The translations under genes were made by a program, and so were the position numbers. Positions 23,646 to 31,146 of a DNA stretch of 31,603 bases are shown here, in pieces. Origin of the DNA: an uncultured Spirochaetaceae bacterium (GTDB lineage Bacteria > Spirochaetota > Spirochaetia > Sphaerochaetales > Sphaerochaetaceae); assembly GCA_947630635.1 (NCBI GenBank), contig CANRIJ010000004.1, positions 1 through 31,603 on the forward strand, written 5' to 3'. The stretch's first letter is position 1; every line of letters starts with the position of its first letter. The notes beneath the pieces are model-generated. The model was given only the letters and a program-made list of their open reading frames with translations, made no database searches and was not told the DNA's origin.

Positions 23646-25186
23646 TGGGCAGAATTTCCGATGCATTCAACAGATTCAGAGGAAGAAGCGTCGACGCATC
23701 TGGTCAGTATAGCTACTCATTTGAGGCAAAGAAGGCATCTCCTCTTCTTGTTTCGCTATCAGCTATATTTCTTGGTCTGGTTGCCGGTGCTCTCTTGATA
23801 CTCTTAATAGGGGCAAATCCCATAGATGGCTACAAGAGGCTTATAACTGGAGCCTTCAATGGCTCGAGAAGATTTGCAAATACGCTTGCGATGTCCACTC
23901 AGCTTATTTTGATTGGCCTCTCGGTCGCATTTGCATTTAAGACCGGTCTCTTTAATATCGGAGGCTCTGGACAGATGCTTGTTGGAGGTATAACAGGCAG
24001 TATACTCGCACATTATCTTCCAGCCTCTATTCCAAGACCTCTCTTCTTGATAATTTTCATCTTAGCCGCAGCATGTGCTGGAGCCTTCTGGGGGTTCATA
24101 TCAGGATTTTTGAAGGCAAAGTTCAATGTACATGAGGTTGTATCCTCGATAATGCTCAACTGGAGTGCCTACTGGCTTGTCTACGATTTTATTCCCAGAT
24201 TCATCGTCGACCCCTCTATTGCTGTAAAATCAAAGCCAATTCCAGTAGAGAGAACACTCAGAGCTGATTGGTTCAATACCATTTTTGGCAGGGGCCAGTA
24301 TCTGAATTATGGAATAATAATTGCCATAATCGCCTGTTTTCTAATCTGGTTTATACTCAACAAAACGACCCTTGGCTTTAACTTGAAGGCTGTAGGCTCA
24401 AATAGATTCTGCGCAGAGTATGCAGGAATCAAGGTAAATAGGTCGATAATCATCTCAATGTCTATCGCGGGCTGTCTCTCTGGACTTGCTGGCCTCACAT
24501 ATTATTGTGGGTATTCCAATATCATGGAGATGGCAAAAATGCCGAATGACGGCTTTGATGGAATTGCAGTTGCGCTTCTTGGAAACTGCACGCCAGTTGG
24601 AGTCTTCTTCGCTGCAATCTTCTTTGGAGCCTTGAAGATGGGCAAGGGAAGCCTCATAACAATAGGAATTCCTACTGAGCTAGCTGATACGATCATCGCG
24701 ATTATCATCTACTTCACTGCTACAAACGTAATACTCGCAATGTTCTGGAATAGAATCTTCAAGAAGAATTTCGAGAAGAAGGAAGCAAAGCTGGTGCTTG
24801 CCTTAGATGCGCTTGGGCTTACTGGCGTTGATATAGGCAAAATAAACCCCAAGGATAGGCGAAAGTACATAAAGATGGGCAAGGAGCTCTATAAGGCCGA
24901 GAGTGCTTCTCAAAAGGCCAAGGAGAGGAGGATCTCTCTCATCGACTCGATTGAGGAGGGGGACTTTGAATCAATTGATGGCAAAGTCGATGAGGATGCT
25001 CTAAATGTTGCTCTTAAATACTATGGAAGAAAGGCTCAGAGCCTCTCTGAGCTTGAAAAGAAGGATCTGGAGAAGAAGGGTGATATTCTCAAGAGAGCGC
25101 TTCTTCTCAAGAAAGAGGAAGAGAGTGAGAGAGCGAGGGCCGATAAGCTCAGAGAGGAGCTTAAGAGGTCAGGGGAGGGTAGATAG
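23645..25186 (+). CDS. Nucleoside ABC importer permease 1 with long charged C-terminal extension
   Basis: Residues 1 to about 372 are a BPD_transp_2-type permease (YufP/NupB kind), with about ten hydrophobic spans, the FNIGGSGQM and NVHEVVSSIMLNW blocks and YAGIKVNRSI. Relatives usually end near here. This protein has another 140 or so residues, strongly charged and predicted helical, starting FKKNFEKKEAK and ending SERARADKLREELKRSGEGR, with heptad-like stretches (SLSELEKKDLEKKGDILKRALLLKKEEE region). The tail would lie in the cytoplasm next to the ATPase. Its reading frame keeps the same codon bias and meets the next gene cleanly, so it is not a frameshift artefact. The start ATG overlaps the ATPase stop by one base. 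Function of the tail unknown. Confidence 0.92.
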   Translation: MGRISDAFNRFRGRSVDASGQYSYSFEAKKASPLLVSLSAIFLGLVAGALLILLIGANPIDGYKRLITGAFNGSRRFANTLAMSTQLILIGLSVAFAFKTGLFNIGGSGQMLVGGITGSILAHYLPASIPRPLFLIIFILAAACAGAFWGFISGFLKAKFNVHEVVSSIMLNWSAYWLVYDFIPRFIVDPSIAVKSKPIPVERTLRADWFNTIFGRGQYLNYGIIIAIIACFLIWFILNKTTLGFNLKAVGSNRFCAEYAGIKVNRSIIISMSIAGCLSGLAGLTYYCGYSNIMEMAKMPNDGFDGIAVALLGNCTPVGVFFAAIFFGALKMGKGSLITIGIPTELADTIIAIIIYFTATNVILAMFWNRIFKKNFEKKEAKLVLALDALGLTGVDIGKINPKDRRKYIKMGKELYKAESASQKAKERRISLIDSIEEGDFESIDGKVDEDALNVALKYYGRKAQSLSELEKKDLEKKGDILKRALLLKKEEESERARADKLREELKRSGEGR

Positions 25187-25187
25187 A

Positions 25188-26144
25188 ATGTCTGAATTTT
25201 GGAGTGTAATACAGATACTTATACCGGGCGCAATTGCGTATACTATCCCTCTTCTTATGGGCTCGCTTGGAGGTCTCTATTCAGAGAGAAGCGGAGTCAC
25301 GAACCTCTGTATTGAGGGCCTGATGCTCTTTGGATGCTTCTCATCCGCTCTTACAATCTACCTTCTGCAGCAGATTCCTGGCTTTAATGCAAACCTTGCC
25401 ATAGTAATCGGAATTCTCGTTGCAATGCTGATGAGCGGTATTCTCTCTCTGCTTCATGCAGTTGCTGCCATTAATCTAAAGGCCGACCAGACAATATCCG
25501 GCACTGCAATCAATATGCTTGCCTCAGGTCTTTCGCTCTTTTTGGCAAATACATTTATCGGCATTGGAAACATAACTATCAAGAGAGGCATAATCCGCTT
25601 TGATATTCCTCTTCTGTCTAAGATTCCAATTCTGGGAAAGCTCTTTTTCTCCCAGACCTATTGGACTACATGGCTTTGCCTCTTAATCTGGGGCTTCTCG
25701 TGGTTCTTGATCTATAAGACCAATTTTGGCCTTAGGCTGAGAGCCTGTGGTGAGCATCCCTCTGCAGTTGCATCTGCTGGAGTCAATGTGCACAAGATGA
25801 GGTATATCGGGGTTATATTCTCAGGGCTCTTATCAGGACTGGGTGGAGCATGTATCCTTGTGACCTATGCAGGCGAATATAACTCCGGTGCTGGCATCAA
25901 TGGTCTTGGATTCTTGGCAATAGCAGCTCTGATTTTTGGGCAGTGGAAGCCGCTTGGAATACTTGGATCTACTGCTTTCTTCGGACTCTGTATGACAATT
26001 GGAAATATGGGCAGAGCCATCCCTGGAATAAACCGCATACCAATAGGAGTTCTAGGAGCCTTCCCGTACCTCATTACGCTGATTGCTCTTATTGTCACTT
26101 CAAAGAAGAGCGCTGCGCCTATTGCATCAGGACAGCCGTTCTAG
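25188..26144 (+). CDS. Nucleoside ABC importer permease 2
   Basis: A 318-residue membrane permease of the YufQ/NupC (BPD_transp_2) type. It begins MSEFWSVIQILIPGAIAYTIPLLMGSLGGLYSERSG, which is the standard N-terminus of the family, and contains NLCIEGLMLFG, KADQTISGTAINML, FGLRLRACGEHPSAVASAGV and GAGINGLGFLAIAALIFG. ATG 25188 is preferred: GGGGAGGG lies 9 nt upstream. The same frame is open to 25005, inside the previous gene, and using that would add an unrelated charged piece. The gene starts 1 bp after the preceding stop, and its operon ends in a strong terminator. It pairs with permease 1 to form the channel. Confidence 0.94.
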   Translation: MSEFWSVIQILIPGAIAYTIPLLMGSLGGLYSERSGVTNLCIEGLMLFGCFSSALTIYLLQQIPGFNANLAIVIGILVAMLMSGILSLLHAVAAINLKADQTISGTAINMLASGLSLFLANTFIGIGNITIKRGIIRFDIPLLSKIPILGKLFFSQTYWTTWLCLLIWGFSWFLIYKTNFGLRLRACGEHPSAVASAGVNVHKMRYIGVIFSGLLSGLGGACILVTYAGEYNSGAGINGLGFLAIAALIFGQWKPLGILGSTAFFGLCMTIGNMGRAIPGINRIPIGVLGAFPYLITLIALIVTSKKSAAPIASGQPF

Positions 26145-26151
26145 CTTAATC

Positions 26152-26173
26152 GGGGCCTTAGGGCCCCTTTTTT
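26152..26173 (+). terminator. Terminator of the nucleoside importer operon
   Basis: Stem GGGGCC / GGCCCC with a 4-nt loop followed by six T residues, 7 bp after the stop of permease 2. Confidence 0.9.
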
Positions 26174-26181
26174 AACTGAAT

Positions 26182-26211
26182 TTGGAAATTCCGCATTCTA
26201 GCTCGTATAAT
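26182..26211 (+). promoter_or_regulatory. Promoter of the purine nucleoside phosphorylase operon
   Basis: TTGGAA (26182-26187), 18-bp spacer, perfect TATAAT (26206-26211). Transcription would begin about 12 nt before the start codon, giving a very short leader. Confidence 0.65.
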
Positions 26212-26229
26212 CTAGTGAAAGGAGAGAAG

Positions 26230-27069
26230 ATGGATAATTTAATTGAAAAACTTGCAGAGAGTGCCTCTTATATAAGGGAGAAGGCAGGCGATAAGAAGAT
26301 TGATATCGCCATAGTATTGGGCTCCGGACTGGGAGAGCTTGCGGGTAAGATAGAAAAGCCGGTTATTATAGACTACCACGATATTCCCAATTTCCCCGTA
26401 TCTACTGTTCCAGGACATAAGGGAAGACTAGTCATTGGAAGACTCGAGAATAGGCGCGTTATATGCATGCAGGGAAGATTTCACTATTACGAGGGCTGGT
26501 CTATGGCTGAGGTTGTCTATCCTATAAGAGTCTTCAAGATGCTTGGGATAAAGAATCTCTTTCTCACAAATGCCGCAGGATGCGTGAATAAGAGCTGGAA
26601 GCCTGGAGACCTTATGATCATAAAGGATCATATAAAGCTTATTGCCGATAATCCGTGCAGAGGGGAGAACTACCCTGAGCTAGGCGAGAGGTTCTTTGAT
26701 ATGACCAATTGCTATAGCCCAGAGCTGATAGAGGTTGCCAGGAGCGCAGCCAAGAAGGAGGGTGTGGATATAAAAGAGGGTGTATATATGCTCTTCACCG
26801 GTCCTGCCTTTGAGACTAAGAGCGAGGTAAGGGTTGCCATGCTTATTGGTGCCGATGCCGTTGGTATGTCTACTGTTCCAGAGTGCATAGCAGCCTCTCA
26901 GATGAAGATGAATACTATTGGAATATCGTGCCTGACTAATATGGGAGCAGGGCTTCAGGATAAGGCACTTGATCATATAGAGGTTATTGATACGGGCAAT
27001 AGGGTAAGAGGCATATTTGAGCGCCTTGTGAGGGAAATACTTAGATCATGGCCAGAAAAGATGATTTGA
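26230..27069 (+). CDS. punA: Purine nucleoside phosphorylase, trimeric PNP family
   Basis: A 279-residue cytoplasmic enzyme that splits inosine and guanosine with phosphate into base and ribose-1-phosphate. Matches to the trimeric (PunA/mammalian-type) family are LGSGLGEL (Ser32), GRFHYYEG (Arg83, His85), NAAG (114-117), GPAFET (Glu195), VGMSTVPE and TN at 236-237. Glu195 and Asn237 correspond to the pair that selects 6-oxopurines, so adenosine should be a poor substrate. ATG 26230 is used because AAAGGAG lies 5 nt upstream; the frame extends to TTG 26182, which overlaps the -35 of the promoter. It comes directly after the nucleoside importer operon and so completes uptake-to-salvage. Its stop overlaps the next gene. 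Confidence 0.95.
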   Translation: MDNLIEKLAESASYIREKAGDKKIDIAIVLGSGLGELAGKIEKPVIIDYHDIPNFPVSTVPGHKGRLVIGRLENRRVICMQGRFHYYEGWSMAEVVYPIRVFKMLGIKNLFLTNAAGCVNKSWKPGDLMIIKDHIKLIADNPCRGENYPELGERFFDMTNCYSPELIEVARSAAKKEGVDIKEGVYMLFTGPAFETKSEVRVAMLIGADAVGMSTVPECIAASQMKMNTIGISCLTNMGAGLQDKALDHIEVIDTGNRVRGIFERLVREILRSWPEKMI

Positions 27070-27467
27070 TGAGGACTCTCAATTTGGCTGACCTTACTGG
27101 AGAGGGCGGTTTTTACCGCTTTCTTCATTTGTTTGGAGACGAGAGCGGAATAATCGTATACATGATTACCAAAGAGAGCTTTTCTCGTTTGCATAGACTC
27201 ACTAAGGATGAGATTTGGATCTATCTTGAGGGCGGAAGGGCAGAGCAGGTGGAGGTCTCTGAGGATGGAAGCGTCAAAAAGAGGATACTTGATAAGAACA
27301 ATAGATTCTCTCTTGTCAAAGCCGGCGATGGCCAGGCCACTAGGCTTCTATCTGGCGAATATGCCCTCTTTGCAACGGTCATGAGCCCTCACTATGAGGA
27401 TGATGATTACTCTGAGTATGAGGAGAGCTTCATACTCTCTCATCCGGAGCTTGGGAAATATCTATGA
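27048..27467 (+). CDS. Cupin-fold protein, DUF985 (Cupin_5) family
   Basis: A 139-residue single-domain beta-barrel protein. The family pattern is clear: GEGGFYRFL near the start, ESFSRLHRLTKDEIWIYLEGG in the middle with potential metal ligands (His, Glu), and late residues GEYALFATVMSPHY in place of the usual GF...G..V.PG..Y. Members have no settled function; some were suggested to bind nucleotide-sugar-like ligands, which I cannot confirm here. The ATG at 27048 overlaps the PNP gene by 22 bp. A second in-frame ATG at 27069 forms a TGATG stop-start with PNP and is an equally good candidate (132 residues); neither has a strong ribosome site. It is coupled to the SDR gene by a 4-bp overlap. 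Confidence 0.8.
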   Translation: MARKDDLMRTLNLADLTGEGGFYRFLHLFGDESGIIVYMITKESFSRLHRLTKDEIWIYLEGGRAEQVEVSEDGSVKKRILDKNNRFSLVKAGDGQATRLLSGEYALFATVMSPHYEDDDYSEYEESFILSHPELGKYL

Positions 27468-28126
27468 AGAGGGCTCTTCTAATTGGCGGCTCATCTCCAT
27501 TGGGGATGGCAATAAGAGGGGAGCTTGAGGCCCACTCTATTTCGGTAATATCGACCTACAACGAGAATAAATGCGGTGGTGAGAGTCTCAGGCTAGACGT
27601 TACATCAGAGGAATCATTTGAGGCATTGAGAAGAGAGCTCGAGAGAGTCAACCTTGACTATATCGTCTACAATTCTGGCATCTTCACCGAATCTTCTCAG
27701 AGAAATCTTGAGACAGATGTTTTTGACAGGGTCTTTTCTGTGAATATGAGAGGCCTCTTTCTCACTTGGAAATATTTTGGGGAAAAGCTTGATGCATCAA
27801 GGGGCTCACTGGTTGCAGTCTCTTCTATGAATGCCCTTCACCCTGGCTCATCAACCTCCCATTATGATGCGTCAAAGGGAGCGCTCACTTCATATGTCAG
27901 ATCTCTATCTGCAGAGACGGGGCTTAGGATAAATGCAGTTGCCCCTGGGCTTCTCTCAAGCTCGAGGATAAATAACAGCGATTTTGCAGAAAGCTTCAGA
28001 AGGCACACCCTTACTCATAGCCTTGTTGAGCTTAAGGACGTTGCATGCCTTGTTTATTTTCTTCTTAAATGTGAATCTATCTACGGTCAGACAATACTGA
28101 TAGATAACGGTTACACACTTAAATGA
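27464..28126 (+). CDS. Short-chain dehydrogenase/reductase (SDR) family oxidoreductase
   Basis: A 220-residue classical-type SDR with Rossmann fold. The nucleotide-binding loop reads LIGGSSPLGMAI (residues 6-17), a variant of TGxxxGxG. Other family marks are LDVTSEE (44-50), the NAG-like YNSG (69-72), Asn94, Ser121, and the catalytic Tyr134-xxx-Lys138 (YDASK). The C-terminal part reads NAVAPGLLSSSRIN and GQTILIDNGYTLK, as in FabG-like enzymes. Short for the family (240-260 usual) because the loop regions are compact. The substrate is not identifiable. ATG overlaps the cupin gene by 4 bp (ATGA) and the stop overlaps the next gene in the same way, so it is made together with both. Confidence 0.88.
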   Translation: MKRALLIGGSSPLGMAIRGELEAHSISVISTYNENKCGGESLRLDVTSEESFEALRRELERVNLDYIVYNSGIFTESSQRNLETDVFDRVFSVNMRGLFLTWKYFGEKLDASRGSLVAVSSMNALHPGSSTSHYDASKGALTSYVRSLSAETGLRINAVAPGLLSSSRINNSDFAESFRRHTLTHSLVELKDVACLVYFLLKCESIYGQTILIDNGYTLK

Positions 28127-28821
28127 AGATACTTGGGATTTCTGATAATACAGATACTCTTATCTACAGCTCAATAGCAAAAGACCTCTACAAAAATGTG
28201 GATTTGGTCGTCTCTGCCGGGGATCTTCCCTTAAGGTATTATGACTATATAGCCACTGTTTTGAATAAGGATGTCGCTTGGGTCTATGGCAATCACAATC
28301 TTGATGACTATGACCGAATGAAGAGCAGAAAATCAGATAGCTACAAGGCATTTGAGGATGTGATGAGTGGTCGACAAATTGAGTTTATGCCGCATTTTGG
28401 CGGAATGTATGTCGATGGAAAAGCACTATATGATACAAGGAACAGGATTATAATAGCGGGTCTCGGGGGCTCTATGCTCTATAATGGCGGCAAGAGCCAG
28501 TTTAGCGAGAGAGAGATGAAGAGGAGAATTTTCTGGCTCTCCTCGCGCCTTATGCAGAATAAGAGAAAGTATGGGCGCTATGTGGATATCCTTCTTACTC
28601 ATGCTCCCCCAAGGGGAATAGGCGATGGGGAGGATCTATGCCACAGAGGCTTTGAATGCTTTCTGGATTTCATGGATAAGTACAAGCCCAAATATCTTCT
28701 TCATGGCCATGTGCATCTAGAGGATATGAATGCAAACCGAACGACTCTCTATAACGAAACGAAGGTAGTCAATATCTATAAGAGCTACATTATCGACGAT
28801 CCTGCTCTTGGGGAGGACTAA
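28123..28821 (+). CDS. Calcineurin-like metallophosphoesterase
   Basis: A 232-residue two-metal phosphoesterase. Motifs in order: ILGISDNTD with Asp8, AGDLP (Asp34), YGNHN (Asn57, His58), LLTHAPPRGIGD (His160) and LHGHVH (His196, His198). The first motif is normally DxH; here Thr10 takes the place of the His, a variation that, as I recall, some small bacterial subfamilies (SDxxD type) share. The substrate could be a nucleotide, a cyclic nucleotide or a phospho-compound; the sequence does not decide. It overlaps the SDR gene by 4 bp and its TAA overlaps the next ATG by 1 bp, so it belongs firmly to the PNP operon. Cytoplasmic: there is no signal peptide. Confidence 0.9.
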   Translation: MKILGISDNTDTLIYSSIAKDLYKNVDLVVSAGDLPLRYYDYIATVLNKDVAWVYGNHNLDDYDRMKSRKSDSYKAFEDVMSGRQIEFMPHFGGMYVDGKALYDTRNRIIIAGLGGSMLYNGGKSQFSEREMKRRIFWLSSRLMQNKRKYGRYVDILLTHAPPRGIGDGEDLCHRGFECFLDFMDKYKPKYLLHGHVHLEDMNANRTTLYNETKVVNIYKSYIIDDPALGED

Positions 28822-29729
28822 TGGCGGGATATTCTCAGAATGAAGCTCATGCTGACTTTTCCAAAGCCAAGGGAAAGGCACGCCTTCAGGGGCTTATAAA
28901 TTCGTTTCAGTGGAAGAGCAACGATCTTCTCAGCTGGTATGAAGTAACCTCTATTATAAAGCCAAAGAGCGAGACATATCTTGGGATGTGCACAATTCCC
29001 GTTGATAGGATAATTGGCTCTGAGGGGCGCTACAGAGACTTCTCCAGCGCATTTATGCCCAAAAGAGAGCGACTTAGGGAGCGTTGGGTAAGAATAGACA
29101 CCTCGCTAATGGATGGAGTTGTCCTTCCTCCGATCTCTGTTTACTCCCTTGGCGGGTGGTATTTTGTTCGCGATGGGAATCATAGGGTATCTGTTGCAAA
29201 GGCAACGGGAGGAGAGTTTATTGATGCGGAGGTGGTCCAGCTGGACTCTAAGATTCCACTTGAGACTGGAATTACCATGAGGGAGATACGCAGGAGGGTA
29301 GTGATGTATGAGCGCGAGATGTTCCTTGAGCAGTATGGCAGCCTTCCACTGCCATTTGGAGAGATTGTCTTTACCTCCCCTGGCGCCTACCCTGAGCTCT
29401 TAAATCACATTCTTGTCCATAAGTACTATATGAATGAAGGGAGAAAAGATGAGCTCTCCCTTAGCGATGCAGCCTCTCATTGGTTTGACAATATCTATAA
29501 GCCGATTGTAGATGTTATAAGAGAGGATCATCTTCTCTCATCCTTTCCCGGCGCCACAGAGGGTGATATGTATCTTTGGATCGTAAAGCGATGGGATGAG
29601 CTTAAGCAGACTGAAGACCCCAATCTCCCAATTCAAGATGCAGTCAAGACAGTTGAGAGGGAGACTGGGGGCGCTGAGAGGATAAAGAGGTATCTAAACT
29701 ACTTCTTTGACCATTTTAAGAAGCATTGA
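28821..29729 (+). CDS. ParB/sulfiredoxin-like domain protein of unknown function
   Basis: A 302-residue protein with a ParB/Srx-type fold in its first half: IPVDRIIGSEGR (about 59-70), PPISVYSLGGWYFVRDGNHR (103-122) and VSVAKATG. The DGNHR block equals the nucleotide-binding or nuclease-like loop of ParB/Srx relatives, and some of these are CTP- or ATP-dependent. The second half (about 150-302) is helical and I do not recognise it. It lacks a helix-turn-helix and has no ParA partner nearby, so it is not a chromosome-segregation ParB. It is the last gene of the PNP operon (TAATG with the metallophosphoesterase). Its 3' end overlaps the convergent flavodoxin gene by 14 bp, and no terminator is seen. 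Confidence 0.75.
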   Translation: MAGYSQNEAHADFSKAKGKARLQGLINSFQWKSNDLLSWYEVTSIIKPKSETYLGMCTIPVDRIIGSEGRYRDFSSAFMPKRERLRERWVRIDTSLMDGVVLPPISVYSLGGWYFVRDGNHRVSVAKATGGEFIDAEVVQLDSKIPLETGITMREIRRRVVMYEREMFLEQYGSLPLPFGEIVFTSPGAYPELLNHILVHKYYMNEGRKDELSLSDAASHWFDNIYKPIVDVIREDHLLSSFPGATEGDMYLWIVKRWDELKQTEDPNLPIQDAVKTVERETGGAERIKRYLNYFFDHFKKH

Positions 29730-30258
29730 TAATTGCTTCTGCCAGGTCTTCGGCAAAAAGATTTATCATCTCAGAGGGCCTATTTGGCATCATTACTCCG
29801 TCTTTGTGAATGTATGGTGCGAATTGAACTCTCCTCATCCTTTGGAGCTGAGCCCAATTGTAGAGGCATTTTGCGGTATTCTCTCCATCTTCAATTGATA
29901 CGCTTGAGGAGGAGAAGCCATAGAAGAGCTTTCCTTCGAGCTCTCCGCTCTCAAATAGCGGCCAAGTGCCATCTAAGAAGACCTTTGTCTCTGCTGTTGG
30001 CATGCCAAAGACAGAGTAGGTTCCAATTAGGATGATGTCGGATTTCAAGAGCTTGGAGTTGTCAACAACTGGAAGCTCCATAATATCCTCATAGTATTCA
30101 TTTACTTCGTTTCTCTTGAATGCCTCAAGGTGAAGATCGGTATCCTCTACCCTGTATAGTCTTGCATCTATTCCATTTTCGATGAGTTTTTCCTTGAAGG
30201 TTGTTCCGATTAGATATAGGTTGCCAGAGATGGAATGAATTATAATCGCAGCTCTCAT
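29716..30258 (-). CDS. Flavodoxin-like / NADPH-dependent FMN reductase family protein
   Basis: A 180-residue flavodoxin-fold protein. The FMN phosphate-binding loop near the N-terminus is SISGNLY (residues 9-15, of the T/SxTGNT kind). The isoalloxazine loops are seen as IGTYSVFGMPTAETKVFLD and YGFSSSSVS. This resembles short flavodoxins or WrbA-like proteins that carry electrons; the partner is unknown. AGGAGGA precedes ATG 30258. The 3' end overlaps the plus-strand ParB-like gene tail-to-tail by 14 bp. It may be co-transcribed with the ABC ATPase upstream, as 78 bp separate the two and no clear terminator lies between them. Confidence 0.82.
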   Translation of the reverse strand: MRAAIIIHSISGNLYLIGTTFKEKLIENGIDARLYRVEDTDLHLEAFKRNEVNEYYEDIMELPVVDNSKLLKSDIILIGTYSVFGMPTAETKVFLDGTWPLFESGELEGKLFYGFSSSSVSIEDGENTAKCLYNWAQLQRMRRVQFAPYIHKDGVMMPNRPSEMINLFAEDLAEAIINAS

Positions 30259-30336
30259 TGCTTCCTCCTAATGAGAGTTTACCATGGATAGCTCTGCTAT
30301 TAGAAAGCAAAGTTTTATTCGCCTTTTAATGCAGAG

Positions 30337-31119
30337 TCAGGAGAAAGCCGTGTAAATCCCGTTCTTCTCAGAGACGTATACCTTTCTGCTATACAGCTCA
30401 GAGAGCCTCTCTTCTGTGAGTGCTTCGCTCTTTTTGCCATCAAAGACTATAAAGCCATCTCTCATTAGAATGACTCTATCTGCCTCTGGAATAATCTCAG
30501 AAAGCTCATGAGTCACCATTATTATGTTTCTCTCTTTTGATGCGTAAGAGCTGATTGACCTTCTGAAGTCCTCTCTGGAGGGGAAATCCATACCAGATGA
30601 TGCCTCATCAAGGATGAGCATCCTTGGCTGGGTTATCTCCGCTCTTACAACAAGAACCCTTCTTCTCTCTCCAGTTGATAGGGTGTCTATCCTCTTATCT
30701 CTCAGATGATATAGGCCCGCATCTTTCAGTGCCCTCTCGCCCTTTTCCCAGTCGCTATCATCCACATCATGATGGAAGTCAAATCCCAAAGAGGAGTAGA
30801 GCCCCGAAACTACAATCTCCAGGACTTTGTATCTTGTATTGCAGTAGTCATCCTCCTGGGGCGATATAAGGCCGATTCTTTTCCTAAGGTCGCTTATAAT
30901 CCATTTTTCCTCGCCAAAGATCTCATTCTTGTATTCATCTCTGGCAAGAGGATATATCTTTCTTGCCATCACTCCCACTAGAGTGGATTTTCCAGCTCCA
31001 TTTGGGCCGATGATGGAAATATTCTCGCCTTTTTTTATGGTCAAAGAGGCATCTTTGAGTATTTCTCTTGTGTCTCTTCTTACAGTGGCGTGCTCGATTT
31101 TGAGAGTTATATCAGACAC
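30337..31119 (-). CDS. Stand-alone ABC-type ATPase
   Basis: A 260-residue single ABC cassette with all motifs: Walker A GPNGAGKST (38-46), Q-loop region LISPQED, signature LSTGE (147-151, a variant of LSGGQ), Walker B LILDEAS (168-174) and switch His204 (MVTHE). The arrangement resembles the YlmA/PhrA/ModF-like group of single ATPases. No permease or binding protein follows. The start codon is GTG 31119 with a poor ribosome site. It is 27 bp downstream of the partial membrane-protein gene, so the two may act together, but that protein has only about two membrane helices. The transported substrate, if any, cannot be told. Confidence 0.88.
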   Translation of the reverse strand: MSDITLKIEHATVRRDTREILKDASLTIKKGENISIIGPNGAGKSTLVGVMARKIYPLARDEYKNEIFGEEKWIISDLRKRIGLISPQEDDYCNTRYKVLEIVVSGLYSSLGFDFHHDVDDSDWEKGERALKDAGLYHLRDKRIDTLSTGERRRVLVVRAEITQPRMLILDEASSGMDFPSREDFRRSISSYASKERNIIMVTHELSEIIPEADRVILMRDGFIVFDGKKSEALTEERLSELYSRKVYVSEKNGIYTAFS

Positions 31120-31146
31120 AGCTTTAAGGATATATGAGAAAGAGGA

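Noticed and set aside
25005..25187. Longer start for nucleoside permease 2, giving 379 residues
   Set aside because: The added part lies wholly inside the preceding gene and is Arg-rich. ATG 25188 has a good ribosome site and gives the family's normal N-terminus.
28821..29729. Chromosome-partitioning ParB
   Set aside because: There is no ParA neighbour, no helix-turn-helix after the ParB/Srx-like fold and no parS-like palindrome nearby. Only the DGNHR-type fold is shared.
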